Below are positions 16,170 through 23,956 of a stretch of DNA of 64,000 nucleotides, piece by piece (within the stretch, counting starts at the first letter, position 1; every line of letters starts with the position of its first letter). The stretch is from Romeriopsis sp046049545 (GTDB lineage: Bacteria > Cyanobacteriota > Cyanobacteriia > Leptolyngbyales > Leptolyngbyaceae). Location: contig JBJORF010000002.1 in the NCBI GenBank assembly GCA_046049545.1, forward strand, positions 1 to 64,000, given 5' to 3'. The translations under genes and the position numbers were made by a program. Below the pieces are notes generated by a model. The model was given only the letters and a program-made list of their open reading frames with translations. It did not search any database and was not told the DNA's origin.

Positions 16170-18542
16170 CTAGATGGAGCTGGCGCGGGTCAGCCTCCCG
16201 CTGTAGCTGATCTTATTGCCAACTTGGTCAGCAGCGACTCTCCAGGCTTCACGTTGTCCTACGGCTGGAGCATTCCACCAAATGTCGAAGCGCCCATCGC
16301 CGTCAATATCGGCCAGTCCGCCATATTTGACTGGTCGATCAAAGGTGGAACGATATGCTGGTGCTGCTGTGTAGCTGATGTTGCTTTGTTCTTCAATTCC
16401 GAAGCGGTTAATTGGCCCCAGTCCAGAACCACCTGTGATATGCCCTTCTTGCACGGTAGTGATGTAAACATCGCGACTATTACTCCATAGGATGTCGCTA
16501 TCACCATCGTTATCAAAATCCTTGATGGCTTGTATTGTCCAGTCTTTAAAGTCAGGGTTGAAGGCGATGGCTTTACCGCTCTTGATTTTGAAATCTTGCA
16601 TTTCCCAGGTCACGATAGTACCGTCGCGGTTACGCCAAAGGACTTCCAGATTGCGATCGGCGTTGAAGTTGCCGATGCCGCCAAAAGACCAGTCGTTGGT
16701 CGGTGTGGTGAAGAGTAGTGTGCCGGATTTGAAGTTCAGTCCTTGCATTTCCCAAATCACATTTACGCCGCTGCTATTTTGCCAGAAGATATCCTGGTCA
16801 CCATCCTGATCGAAATCGCCAAATCCGCGCACTTCCCAATCCGAATAATTGGCTTGAGGGCCAATGATTAAGCCTTTCTCAAAGCGCAGACCGTTCATTT
16901 GCCAAAAGACACCTTGGCCTGATACTTGATTGCGCCAGAAGATATCGACATCGCCATCCCCGTCGTAATCGCGGATGCCCTTGATGCTCCAACCTGTGGT
17001 ATCGATTTCGGGTAAGACGACTTCTTGAGCGAGGGCTGCACCGCCGATTTCCCAGGCAAGATCCTTGAGCGCTCGGTAGTTGCCGTTGGTTAGGGCGATC
17101 GTGGGATCGGGTTTTGCTGTGATTTTTAGTGATTTAAGGCCCTCATAGGTAATCACAATGAGCCGATCGCGCCCCAGTTTGTAGACTTGGCTCGTGCCAG
17201 ACTGACCATTATCAAAGGTGGCAATTTTCTGCACACCATTTGTATCAGCATTAGTGAGCCAAATTTCTCGCTGGTTGCCAATGTTGCGGACAAAATAAGC
17301 CCGTTCCGACTCAGGGGTCGTCGTCGATGGAGCCTGGCCATAGGATTGAAATGGAACATCGACGTATCCCAGTTGGGTTAGGGTATTACCGCCGTCCTGA
17401 AACGCGACGATCCGTTCGCCATCATTCCCGCGCACCACGGCTGATTCGTTAAAAGGGATGTAGTAGCTTTCATACTTTAGACTATTGAAGACATTAGTTG
17501 TATTGGACGCCTGGGAACCATAGGCACCTTGACGATCGGTGTTGAGACCAATGGGCAAATGGAACCGAATAAAGTTGGCTGGCCTTAATGCGTCAACATA
17601 ATTAAATTCGGATATTTTGCTAAGTTGACCGTTGGTTTGTCGATTAAGTGCCCACATTTCATAGTAGGTATGCGCAGACTGCGAGTAATAAGGCTGGTTG
17701 GGTTGACGATCGGCTGGCCGTGATACTTCGAGGGTGAAATATAGGACATTATTGTCGCTGGCCTGGATTTTAGCGATGGGTTTGAATTGATCCGGACTGT
17801 AATTCAACGCGAGTGAAGGCTCATTGGGATTGAATTTTCCGAGTCCAGCGGGAGCTTGCTGAGTTAAAGTCCGAATCGCTGATAGTTCTTGAGTTGTGGC
17901 TTCTGTGCCCTGGCTTTCCCAAATTGCAAATCCTTGTGAGAGACTGCGACCAAGGGGGAGGGTAATATAAATCCGATCGTTAACGATGTATTGGAAATTG
18001 GTGTCTTTCATGGACATGACGTTGGACTGGACGGCAACATCGGACCATGTTTTTACCAGTTGGGTGCCCGTTTGGCTGCCATCGGTTTTCCAAAGTTCGA
18101 GCCTGTAGGGATCGAATGCCGCTTTTGTCAGATCAACGCCTGCACGGGTGAAGTAGAGATAATTGTCGGAGCGCTTACCGATGATGTCAAAGACTTGCTG
18201 AGTCCGATCGTTGTTTGGGAGATAAGCGGCTAGATCAGTTACGGTTTCGCCATCGGTCATCCACAGAAATCGGGGATAATATGGCTCAGAGTTATAGTTT
18301 TGATCCGTGGTATAAAATAGACGGCTCTGGTTGTCATTGAAAGCCTCGACGATACCTTTGTCATGGCTGAGTGTGCGAATGGAGGCACTCATTAGTGGGA
18401 CATTAGGCAAATCCGTCGATGCGGGTGTCCAATTCATGTCCGTTAGGACTTGGTTCAACGTATTGCGGGCGGTCTGGAGCGAACCATTATCGCCGCGATT
18501 GTTTAAGGTGAACAGAGAAATATCCGCGTTAAGGTCAGGCAT
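16170..18542 (-). CDS. Large FG-GAP/VCBS-repeat protein
   Basis: 790 aa. The first 500 residues form a beta-rich region with ELWKTDGSQTGTQLVK, an ELWxxDGT-like repeat. Residues about 530-780 hold several FG-GAP/VCBS blades, each with DxDxDGDxDIFWRN-type calcium loops (YDGDGDVDIFWRN, DQDGDQDIFWQN, NADRNLEVLWRN, DNDGDSDILWSN, DIDGDGRFDIWWN). Such beta-propellers usually act at the cell surface in adhesion or carbohydrate binding. No N-terminal signal peptide is visible, so export might use another route such as type I secretion. ATG 18542. It stands alone. Confidence 0.8.
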   Translation of the reverse strand: MPDLNADISLFTLNNRGDNGSLQTARNTLNQVLTDMNWTPASTDLPNVPLMSASIRTLSHDKGIVEAFNDNQSRLFYTTDQNYNSEPYYPRFLWMTDGETVTDLAAYLPNNDRTQQVFDIIGKRSDNYLYFTRAGVDLTKAAFDPYRLELWKTDGSQTGTQLVKTWSDVAVQSNVMSMKDTNFQYIVNDRIYITLPLGRSLSQGFAIWESQGTEATTQELSAIRTLTQQAPAGLGKFNPNEPSLALNYSPDQFKPIAKIQASDNNVLYFTLEVSRPADRQPNQPYYSQSAHTYYEMWALNRQTNGQLSKISEFNYVDALRPANFIRFHLPIGLNTDRQGAYGSQASNTTNVFNSLKYESYYIPFNESAVVRGNDGERIVAFQDGGNTLTQLGYVDVPFQSYGQAPSTTTPESERAYFVRNIGNQREIWLTNADTNGVQKIATFDNGQSGTSQVYKLGRDRLIVITYEGLKSLKITAKPDPTIALTNGNYRALKDLAWEIGGAALAQEVVLPEIDTTGWSIKGIRDYDGDGDVDIFWRNQVSGQGVFWQMNGLRFEKGLIIGPQANYSDWEVRGFGDFDQDGDQDIFWQNSSGVNVIWEMQGLNFKSGTLLFTTPTNDWSFGGIGNFNADRNLEVLWRNRDGTIVTWEMQDFKIKSGKAIAFNPDFKDWTIQAIKDFDNDGDSDILWSNSRDVYITTVQEGHITGGSGLGPINRFGIEEQSNISYTAAPAYRSTFDRPVKYGGLADIDGDGRFDIWWNAPAVGQREAWRVAADQVGNKISYSGRLTRASSI

Positions 18543-18773
18543 AGGGTAACGATCGTCAGAGGTAGAGCTAGGGTGATGTAGATCTTCCTACAGGTTCTCT
18601 TCGGCAACGGTTCAGTCACAACTGCGATCACGGAAACTTTACCGAAAAACCGTTTGGGCTTGCTGGAAATTAAAGAATATGTAAGCAAAATCATCGAATT
18701 TCCCGAATCTTCCATGTGGGATGCAGTGATTGTCGGCACGAACAGCAGTTCTTTTGGCCCGCCCCACTTGCCA

Positions 18774-18798
18774 AATGTAACAGATTGTAACGTGTAAT
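18774..18798 (+). promoter_or_regulatory. Perfect HLR1-like element and altered -10 box (copy 1)
   Basis: AATGTAAC-AG-ATTGTAAC (18774-18791) is the reverse complement of the HLR1 consensus, two (G/T)TTACA(T/A)(T/A) boxes two bases apart, with all positions matching. HLR1 is bound by RpaB, the high-light response regulator. TGTAAT (18793-18798) replaces the TATAAT of the pds promoter. If active, it would drive the 29-codon pds fragment and perhaps the ABC genes from 19014. Confidence 0.55.
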
Positions 18799-18918
18799 GA
18801 GTTCAGCTTGAAAACCCTTGAGCACAAGAAAGCTCATGCGCGTTGCAATTGCGGGTGGCGGCTTGACCGGGTTGGTCTGTGCGAAATATTTGGTCGATGC
18901 GGGGCATCAGCCGATCGT
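18774..18918 (+). repeat. Direct repeat copy 1: duplicated pds 5' end
   Basis: 145 bp nearly identical to 22418-22563. I count seven substitutions and one 1-nt gap over the aligned stretch. Weaker similarity extends upstream to about 18750/22394. The copy includes the promoter, leader and first 28 codons of pds and ends abruptly at CCGATCGT. The two copies are direct repeats 3,644 bp apart and enclose the ABC transporter and VapBC-type genes. Confidence 0.95.
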
Positions 18919-18925
18919 TCCGTAA
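18836..18925 (+). pseudogene. Truncated pds fragment (29 codons)
   Basis: Starts at ATG 18836 with MRVAIAGGGLTGLVCAKYL, the FAD-binding GxGxxG start of phytoene desaturase, continues to HQPIV and stops at TAA 18923-18925 just past the duplication end. Two Ala residues of the true Pds are changed (to Thr and Val), as expected for a copy free of selection. Confidence 0.9.
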
Positions 18926-19013
18926 TGACTGCCGGTGGTCACGTAATCTTTCGATGCAGACTGAAAATTCTGAGGCAAGATGGACGTAGCCGCGATTACC
19001 CCGATGCTCTTCC

Positions 19014-19949
19014 ATGCTGCTCACTACGCAAAACCTCGGTAAACAGTTCGATCGGTACTTAGCCCTGGACAATGTCAGTCTGGCGATCCGTAAAGGTGAT
19101 GTATATGGTCTGATCGGCCCGAATGGGGCGGGAAAAACCACGTTGCTCCGCTTACTCGCCTTGGCCGATGAACCAACGCTGGGGCAGATTTTTCTCGATG
19201 GTCAGCGGTTGGTCTATGGTGAACACTCGCCGGATCAAAAGCGCCGTCTGGGCTTCCTGCCCGATAACTATCCGCTCTACGATGACATGCAGGTGGGGCA
19301 TTATTTGGACTATGTGGCGCGGTTGTATTTTCAGACGGAACCGCAACGATCGGCCCGGATTGCGGAAGTGCTCAATCTAGTAGAGCTGGTCAACAAGCGC
19401 GATGAACGGATTGGGACATTATCGCGGGGGATGCGACAGCGCTTGAGTTTGGCCCAATCGATCGTCCATCAACCGGATTTGTTGCTGATGGATGAGCCAG
19501 TGTCGGGGCTTGATCCCTTGGCCCGATCGCAGTTTCGCCAGATTGTGAAACGGTTGCAGGCGGCGGGTATGACAATCATTATTTCGTCGCATATTTTGAG
19601 TGATTTGGAGAATTTTTGCAGCGCGATCGGGGTGATGGAGCAGGGGCGGTTGGTGGAAAGTGCGGTGTTGGCGGATTTATACGATCGGTTGAGTGCGCAG
19701 CATTTGACTATTTCTGTGATCGAAAATCGCGATCGTTTAGCGGCGATTTTGGCGGGTCAGCCCCATGTTGCGGATGTGGCGGTGGTGAATGCGCAAACGC
19801 TACGAGCGACGTTTGCGGGGACGGAGCGCGATCGGGCGGTGTTGCTTAAGGCTTTGTTGGCGGCGGATTTGGCGGTGACGAATTTTCATGCGGCGCAGGA
19901 GGATTTGGAGTCGATCTTTTTGAAGATGGACTATCAACGGACTTCGTAG
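19014..19949 (+). CDS. ABC transporter ATP-binding protein
   Basis: 311 aa. ATPase of an ABC-2-type exporter. Walker A is GPNGAGKT (about 36-43), the signature is LSRGMRQRL, Walker B is LLLMDEP and the H-loop is IISSH. The C-terminal 80 residues form the small extra domain seen in ABC-2 drug/Cu/gliding-type ATPases. ATG 19014. The permease gene follows after 83 bp on the same strand, and the pair lies between the two pds-derived repeats. Substrate unknown. Confidence 0.92.
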   Translation: MLLTTQNLGKQFDRYLALDNVSLAIRKGDVYGLIGPNGAGKTTLLRLLALADEPTLGQIFLDGQRLVYGEHSPDQKRRLGFLPDNYPLYDDMQVGHYLDYVARLYFQTEPQRSARIAEVLNLVELVNKRDERIGTLSRGMRQRLSLAQSIVHQPDLLLMDEPVSGLDPLARSQFRQIVKRLQAAGMTIIISSHILSDLENFCSAIGVMEQGRLVESAVLADLYDRLSAQHLTISVIENRDRLAAILAGQPHVADVAVVNAQTLRATFAGTERDRAVLLKALLAADLAVTNFHAAQEDLESIFLKMDYQRTS

Positions 19950-19964
19950 CTTCAATTGGTGGGT

Positions 19965-19994
19965 GATGCGTTTTCGCGTTGCGAGAAACGCATC
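19965..19994. repeat. Short hairpin repeat, GATGCGTTT type
   Basis: GATGCGTTTTCGC pairs imperfectly with GCGAGAAACGCATC, followed by CTACG. It lies between the ABC ATPase and permease genes and closely resembles the copies at 25812-25839 and 25896-25921. As an mRNA hairpin it might affect the ATPase/permease ratio. Confidence 0.7.
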
Positions 19995-20032
19995 CTACGA
20001 CGGGGTTGGGTTAATTGTTGAGGACTTTGCAG

Positions 20033-21637
20033 ATGATGGCGAATTGGTTGAATGCGTTGGGCGATCGCAATCCGCAGCTGTTACGGGAGTTGCGCGGACG
20101 ATTGCAGTGGCGGAGTGTCATTGCGACGACGGCGATCGTGGTGGTGGGCCAGCTATTGCTGTTAGCATTCTTTGCCGCAATGCTCCCGAATACACAATCG
20201 GATAGTCAGTTTTGTTTAGGTGTGGCAGAAGTTGGCTGTCGGACGGACTGGCAGCGCTGGTGGCAGTCGATCTTTGCGGTGTTGGCAGGGATTTTGCCCT
20301 ATGCGCTGTATGTGCCGGGGGCCTATGCTTTGGTGAATGATATGATTCAGGAAATGCAAAAAGGAACGCTAAATTTTCTGCGTCTGAGTCCTCGATCGAG
20401 CCAAAATATTTTGCTGGGTAAATTGCTCGGCGTGCCAATTCTCGGGTATTTCAGCTTTTTGTTGCTGTTGCCGTTGCAGTTGATTTCCGGGGTGTTGGGA
20501 GGCGTGCCGATTGGGGAATTGGTGATGCTGGACGCGACGATCCTGCTATGGGGGGCGTTGCTATTTACCATGAGTATTTTTATTGGTTTCAGTAGCGGCG
20601 GGCAAACCCGCACGTTGGGGGTAAATGGGGCTTCGGGATTGGGGGCGGTGGCATTGGTGGTGGTGGCGGGGGTTCCGGCCATTGGCTTGATTAAGACGCT
20701 ATTTCTGTCGCGATCGACTGATCCCAATCGGGCAGTGCTGGTGCCAATTCGCTGGTTTGGGGCGCTGGTGAACCAAGATTGGTCGCTGGCTCACCTATTT
20801 ATTTTTGGCAATATTGTTTTGCTGACTTATTGGTTCTGGCGGGTGCTGCAACGCACGTTTCGGAAACCCACGGCGACCCTGCTGAGTAAGCGTCAGGGCT
20901 ATGCGATCGTCACCTATGTGCTGTTGTTGGTGATGGGCTTTTTGGTGCCGGGGCGAGTGGTGAAGGGTGATCTGTTGGGGATGACGGGATTTACGCCAAT
21001 TGCGATTGTGGCCTCGATCGCGATGTATGCCGCATTACCGCTAATTTTCGCGCTATCCACACCGCGCCAAACCTTGCTGGATTGGTGCAGTGGGCGGCAG
21101 GAGTTGGCGATCGCGCAGCGGGCGGCGAATGTGTCCCCGGGAAAGCGGCGGTTAGAGCAGATTCGCGACCGGCTATTGGGTGACAAAAGTCCGGGAGTGA
21201 CGGCGATCTTAATTTGTGTGTTGATTGCCTATGGTCTGATTTCGCTGTTGCTCCCGGTGACGAAAGGTTCCTTTGGGATTGCGGTTTTGGGGTTGAGCTT
21301 GAGTGCGACCTTAGTGGCGAATTACGCCCTATTGGTGCAACTGATGCTGTTGCTCGAAACGGCGCAGCCGTTTGCTTGGGCGGTGGGCAGTTTGGTTTGC
21401 GCGATCGTGCTGCCCGGATTGTGCGTGGCGATTCCGGGTCTGAATTTGCTGGCGGGCTACTTCACGCCGGGACTGTGGTTTTTGCTCTATGACTCGGCGA
21501 CGCGGGGGACGACCCAGCGGATTGAGAGTGGTGGAGTGGTCTTGGCGCTTTTGGCCTGGGGTTTGCTAATGGGGCTACTGATCATGCAGGGGCTGATTTT
21601 GCGCTATCGCCTGCGGCAGTTGGGCCGATCGGTTTAA
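20033..21637 (+). CDS. ABC transporter permease
   Basis: 534 aa polytopic membrane protein. At least ten hydrophobic segments are visible, beginning about residue 30 (SVIATTAIVVVGQLLLLAFF). A soluble loop near residue 110 carries NDMIQEMQKGTLNFLRLSP, the coupling-helix region typical of ABC-2 permeases. ATG 20033 has AGGA about 8 nt upstream; TTG 20015 and ATG 20036 are alternatives. It pairs with the ATPase at 19014. Its stop codon overlaps that of the convergent vapC-like gene by two bases (21635-21636). Confidence 0.88.
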   Translation: MMANWLNALGDRNPQLLRELRGRLQWRSVIATTAIVVVGQLLLLAFFAAMLPNTQSDSQFCLGVAEVGCRTDWQRWWQSIFAVLAGILPYALYVPGAYALVNDMIQEMQKGTLNFLRLSPRSSQNILLGKLLGVPILGYFSFLLLLPLQLISGVLGGVPIGELVMLDATILLWGALLFTMSIFIGFSSGGQTRTLGVNGASGLGAVALVVVAGVPAIGLIKTLFLSRSTDPNRAVLVPIRWFGALVNQDWSLAHLFIFGNIVLLTYWFWRVLQRTFRKPTATLLSKRQGYAIVTYVLLLVMGFLVPGRVVKGDLLGMTGFTPIAIVASIAMYAALPLIFALSTPRQTLLDWCSGRQELAIAQRAANVSPGKRRLEQIRDRLLGDKSPGVTAILICVLIAYGLISLLLPVTKGSFGIAVLGLSLSATLVANYALLVQLMLLLETAQPFAWAVGSLVCAIVLPGLCVAIPGLNLLAGYFTPGLWFLLYDSATRGTTQRIESGGVVLALLAWGLLMGLLIMQGLILRYRLRQLGRSV

Positions 21638-22050
21638 TTGCCAGCACAGGCTTGAATGAGTTGATCGGGTGTCATTACCTGTGGTGTCGCAATGCGGAAA
21701 TCCTTGGTATTGCGCGTTACGATGACATCCACTTCCGCCTCTAAAGCTGCCGCATACTGAACTGCGTCCTCAAAGTCTTTGAATTGTGCTGTCAGTGCGG
21801 TTGTAATCACAAGCTGATCGACCGTTGCGACTTGACAGAACTCGGCTAAACGTACCAAAAAAGCCAATGCCCAGTCATGACCACGCTGTTTCCGAATGAT
21901 GTAATACAAATCACCAAAAGTCGAGGCTGAAACGTAACCCACTAGGCGTTGGGTTTCAATGAGCAAAAAGATCTGTTCGCTGCTGTCCCAAAAAGGTGCG
22001 CGTTCGAGGGCGTAGTCAATGATGACATTTGTATCGATTAAGGCCTTCAC
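21634..22050 (-). CDS. PIN-domain toxin (VapC-like ribonuclease)
   Basis: 138 aa PIN domain. The acidic active-site residues are in place: D6 in LIDTNVIIDYA, E in the central helix, and the DFEDAVQYAAAL and VTRNTKDF motifs near the C-terminus. PIN toxins cut RNA. GTG start at 22050 overlaps the stop of the antitoxin gene (GTGA, 22047-22050). The two genes form a type II toxin-antitoxin-like unit, convergent on the ABC permease and inside the pds-flanked segment. Confidence 0.88.
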   Translation of the reverse strand: MKALIDTNVIIDYALERAPFWDSSEQIFLLIETQRLVGYVSASTFGDLYYIIRKQRGHDWALAFLVRLAEFCQVATVDQLVITTALTAQFKDFEDAVQYAAALEAEVDVIVTRNTKDFRIATPQVMTPDQLIQACAGN

Positions 22051-22310
22051 AGATCATGCTTTTCCTTCAGGGCTTCCCAGCGCATCTGATCGGGGTCAAA
22101 ATCGATCGGTGCTGATACGGTCTGCTGAAACAGATCCTGAAAGACTTTGACCGCTGTTTTGGGACGTTCGATCGGGCTAACTGCTGGCGGCTTGGTTCGA
22201 TCTCTATGCAGCAGGATGATTTCGACATCCCCCGCTGGCAGTGATGGCAGGTCGGTTAGCTGAAGCTGTCCATTATGGTCAATTTTTCCTTGCAGCTTGT
22301 AGGCTTGCAT
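22047..22310 (-). CDS. Antitoxin partner of PIN-domain toxin
   Basis: 87 aa. It starts MQAYKLQGKIDHNGQLQLTD, a short beta-rich segment that resembles the AbrB-like or DUF104-like antitoxin start, followed by a flexible acidic tail (DFDPDQMRWEALKEKHDL) of the kind that occupies a PIN active site. The 4-bp overlap with the toxin gene and its position upstream are typical for vapBC. The antitoxin family is not certain. Confidence 0.75.
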   Translation of the reverse strand: MQAYKLQGKIDHNGQLQLTDLPSLPAGDVEIILLHRDRTKPPAVSPIERPKTAVKVFQDLFQQTVSAPIDFDPDQMRWEALKEKHDL

Positions 22311-22417
22311 GTTTGTTTCCTCTTAGGAACTGCTCTTAGAAACTAATGTGATCGAACGCTGGGCTTGAAGGACGCACTGCTTCAGTTTAACGGATTCTCT
22401 TTCGGGCCAGCCCTCGA

Positions 22418-22442
22418 AATGTAACAGGTTGTAACGTATAAT
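22418..22442 (+). promoter_or_regulatory. pds promoter with HLR1-like element
   Basis: AATGTAAC-AG-GTTGTAAC (22418-22435) matches the reverse HLR1 consensus at all but one position. TATAAT (22437-22442) follows at once as a perfect -10 box, so the element covers the -35 area. In characterised cyanobacterial promoters RpaB bound close to the core promoter represses under low light and leaves in high light; the same is inferred here. Confidence 0.6.
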
Positions 22443-22563
22443 GAGTTCAGCTTGAAAAACCCTTGAACACAAGAAAACTCATGCGCGTTGCAATTGCTGG
22501 TGGCGGCTTGGCCGGGTTGGCCTGTGCGAAATATTTGGTCGATGCGGGGCATCAGCCGATCGT
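22418..22563 (+). repeat. Direct repeat copy 2: functional pds 5' end
   Basis: The intact partner of the copy at 18774-18918. It contains the promoter, leader and first 28 codons of the complete pds gene and is the presumed source of the duplication. Confidence 0.95.
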
Positions 22564-23887
22564 CTATGAAAGTCGCGATGTCCTCGGGGGCTTGGTTGCG
22601 GCTTGGAAGGACGAAGATGGCGATTGGGTCGAAACGGGCTTGCACAACTTTTTTGGCGCTTACCCGAACATGCTGCAACTGATGGGGGAGCTGAACATCC
22701 TCGATCGTATCCAGTGGAAACGCCACGCGCTGATCTTCAACCAGCCGGATAAGCCGGGGGTGCTCTCCTGGTTTGATGTGCCGGATTTGCCTGCGCCGAT
22801 TAACGTGATTACCGCGATCATCAAAAACAACGACATGCTCACCTGGGGCCAGAAAGCGCGACTGGCGATCGGCTTGATTCCGGCGATCGTCCGGGGCGAC
22901 AAGTATGTCGAATCCCAGGATAAGTACACCCTGACCGAATGGCTGAAGATGCGCGGCATCGATGCCGAGACCGATCGGGAAATCTTCATCGCCGCTTCCA
23001 AAGCCCTGAAGTTTATCGATCCGGACAAAATCTCCGCGACGATTCCGCTGCGGGCGTTGAACAAGTTTTTGCAGCAAAAAGATGGCTCCCGGATTGGCTA
23101 CCTTGATGGTGCGCCCCCGGAGCGCCTCTGTCAGCCGATGGTGGACTACATCACGGAGCGCGGCGGCGAAGTGCATTTGAATTCGCCCCTGAAGCAGGTG
23201 GTGCTGAAAGCCGATGGGACGGTCGAGAAGTTTGTGCTGCGGGGCTTGAATGGGGCGGCGGATCAGGATGTGGTGGCCGATGCCTACGTTTCCGCGATGC
23301 CCGTGGATGTGATTAAGACCTTGTTGCCGCCGGAATGGGCACAGCAGGAATACTTCCAGCAAATGAATGAGCTGGAAGGTGTCCCCGTGATCAACGTGCA
23401 GCTCTGGTTCGATCGCAAGCTCACGGATATTGACCATACGCTGTTCTCGCGATCGCCGATTCTCAGCGTCTATTCCGATATGAGTAACTCCTGTAAGGAA
23501 TATGAGGATCCCGATAAGTCGATGCTGGAATTGGTAGTGGCCCCGGCGGAGGATTGGATCAACCGATCGGACGCGGAAATTGTGGATGCGACGCTGAAAG
23601 AGCTAGAGAAACTCTTCCCCGAACATTTACCCGAACCCGCGAAGGTGCTGAAGAGCCATGTGGTGAAGACGCCGCGATCGATCTACACAGCGATTCCGGG
23701 CCGGGAGCAGTTCCGTCCGGTGCAGACCACCCCGATCGCTAACTTCTTCCTCGCAGGCAGCTATACCGCGCAGCCATTCTTCGGCAGCATGGAAGGGGCG
23801 GTGCTCTCCGGTAAGCTCGCTGCCCAAGCGATTTCGGCCCAGAAGACGCTCGATGCTCCCGCCGCCAAAGCCCTCGCTTCGGTCTAA
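22481..23887 (+). CDS. pds: 15-cis-phytoene desaturase
   Basis: 468 aa plant/cyanobacterial-type phytoene desaturase (CrtP), which converts phytoene to zeta-carotene with plastoquinone as acceptor. The FAD motif is MRVAIAGGGLAGLACAKYL at the start; the C-terminal FAD-linked motif is NFFLAGSYTAQPFFGSMEG at about 430-450. ATG 22481 is the conserved start; an upstream TTG at 22463 is unlikely. The promoter is at 22418-22442. crtB follows 69 bp later (or 111 bp if its inner start is used), the usual cyanobacterial order. Confidence 0.97.
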   Translation: MRVAIAGGGLAGLACAKYLVDAGHQPIVYESRDVLGGLVAAWKDEDGDWVETGLHNFFGAYPNMLQLMGELNILDRIQWKRHALIFNQPDKPGVLSWFDVPDLPAPINVITAIIKNNDMLTWGQKARLAIGLIPAIVRGDKYVESQDKYTLTEWLKMRGIDAETDREIFIAASKALKFIDPDKISATIPLRALNKFLQQKDGSRIGYLDGAPPERLCQPMVDYITERGGEVHLNSPLKQVVLKADGTVEKFVLRGLNGAADQDVVADAYVSAMPVDVIKTLLPPEWAQQEYFQQMNELEGVPVINVQLWFDRKLTDIDHTLFSRSPILSVYSDMSNSCKEYEDPDKSMLELVVAPAEDWINRSDAEIVDATLKELEKLFPEHLPEPAKVLKSHVVKTPRSIYTAIPGREQFRPVQTTPIANFFLAGSYTAQPFFGSMEGAVLSGKLAAQAISAQKTLDAPAAKALASV

Positions 23888-23956
23888 ATCGGTTTTGCTC
23901 TGATCATCGGGGGCGGCAAATTCAAAGCTGCGCCCCGGACAGTTGAGATTCATGAG

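Larger units (their letters stand above)
18543..19013. other. Leader region with partial pds duplication
   Basis: 471 bp between the FG-GAP gene (divergent) and the ABC operon. It contains the partial pds copy (18774-18925) described separately. A plus frame open from 18582 to 18797 without an early ATG (reading ETLPKNRLGLLEIKEYV) looks coding-like, but it runs into the duplicated promoter and is probably a remnant or chance. No terminator was seen. Confidence 0.5.

Noticed and set aside
18582..18797. Open plus frame upstream of the duplicated pds promoter (reads ETLPKNRLGLLEIKEYV)
   Set aside because: No usable start codon, and it runs through the HLR1 element to stop inside the duplicated leader. 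It could be a remnant of a lost gene but cannot be supported.
22382..23437. Long minus-strand frame (351 codons) opposite pds
   Set aside because: Shadow of pds; no family resemblance. Its similarity to a minus frame near 18803-19141 only reflects the duplicated pds 5' end.
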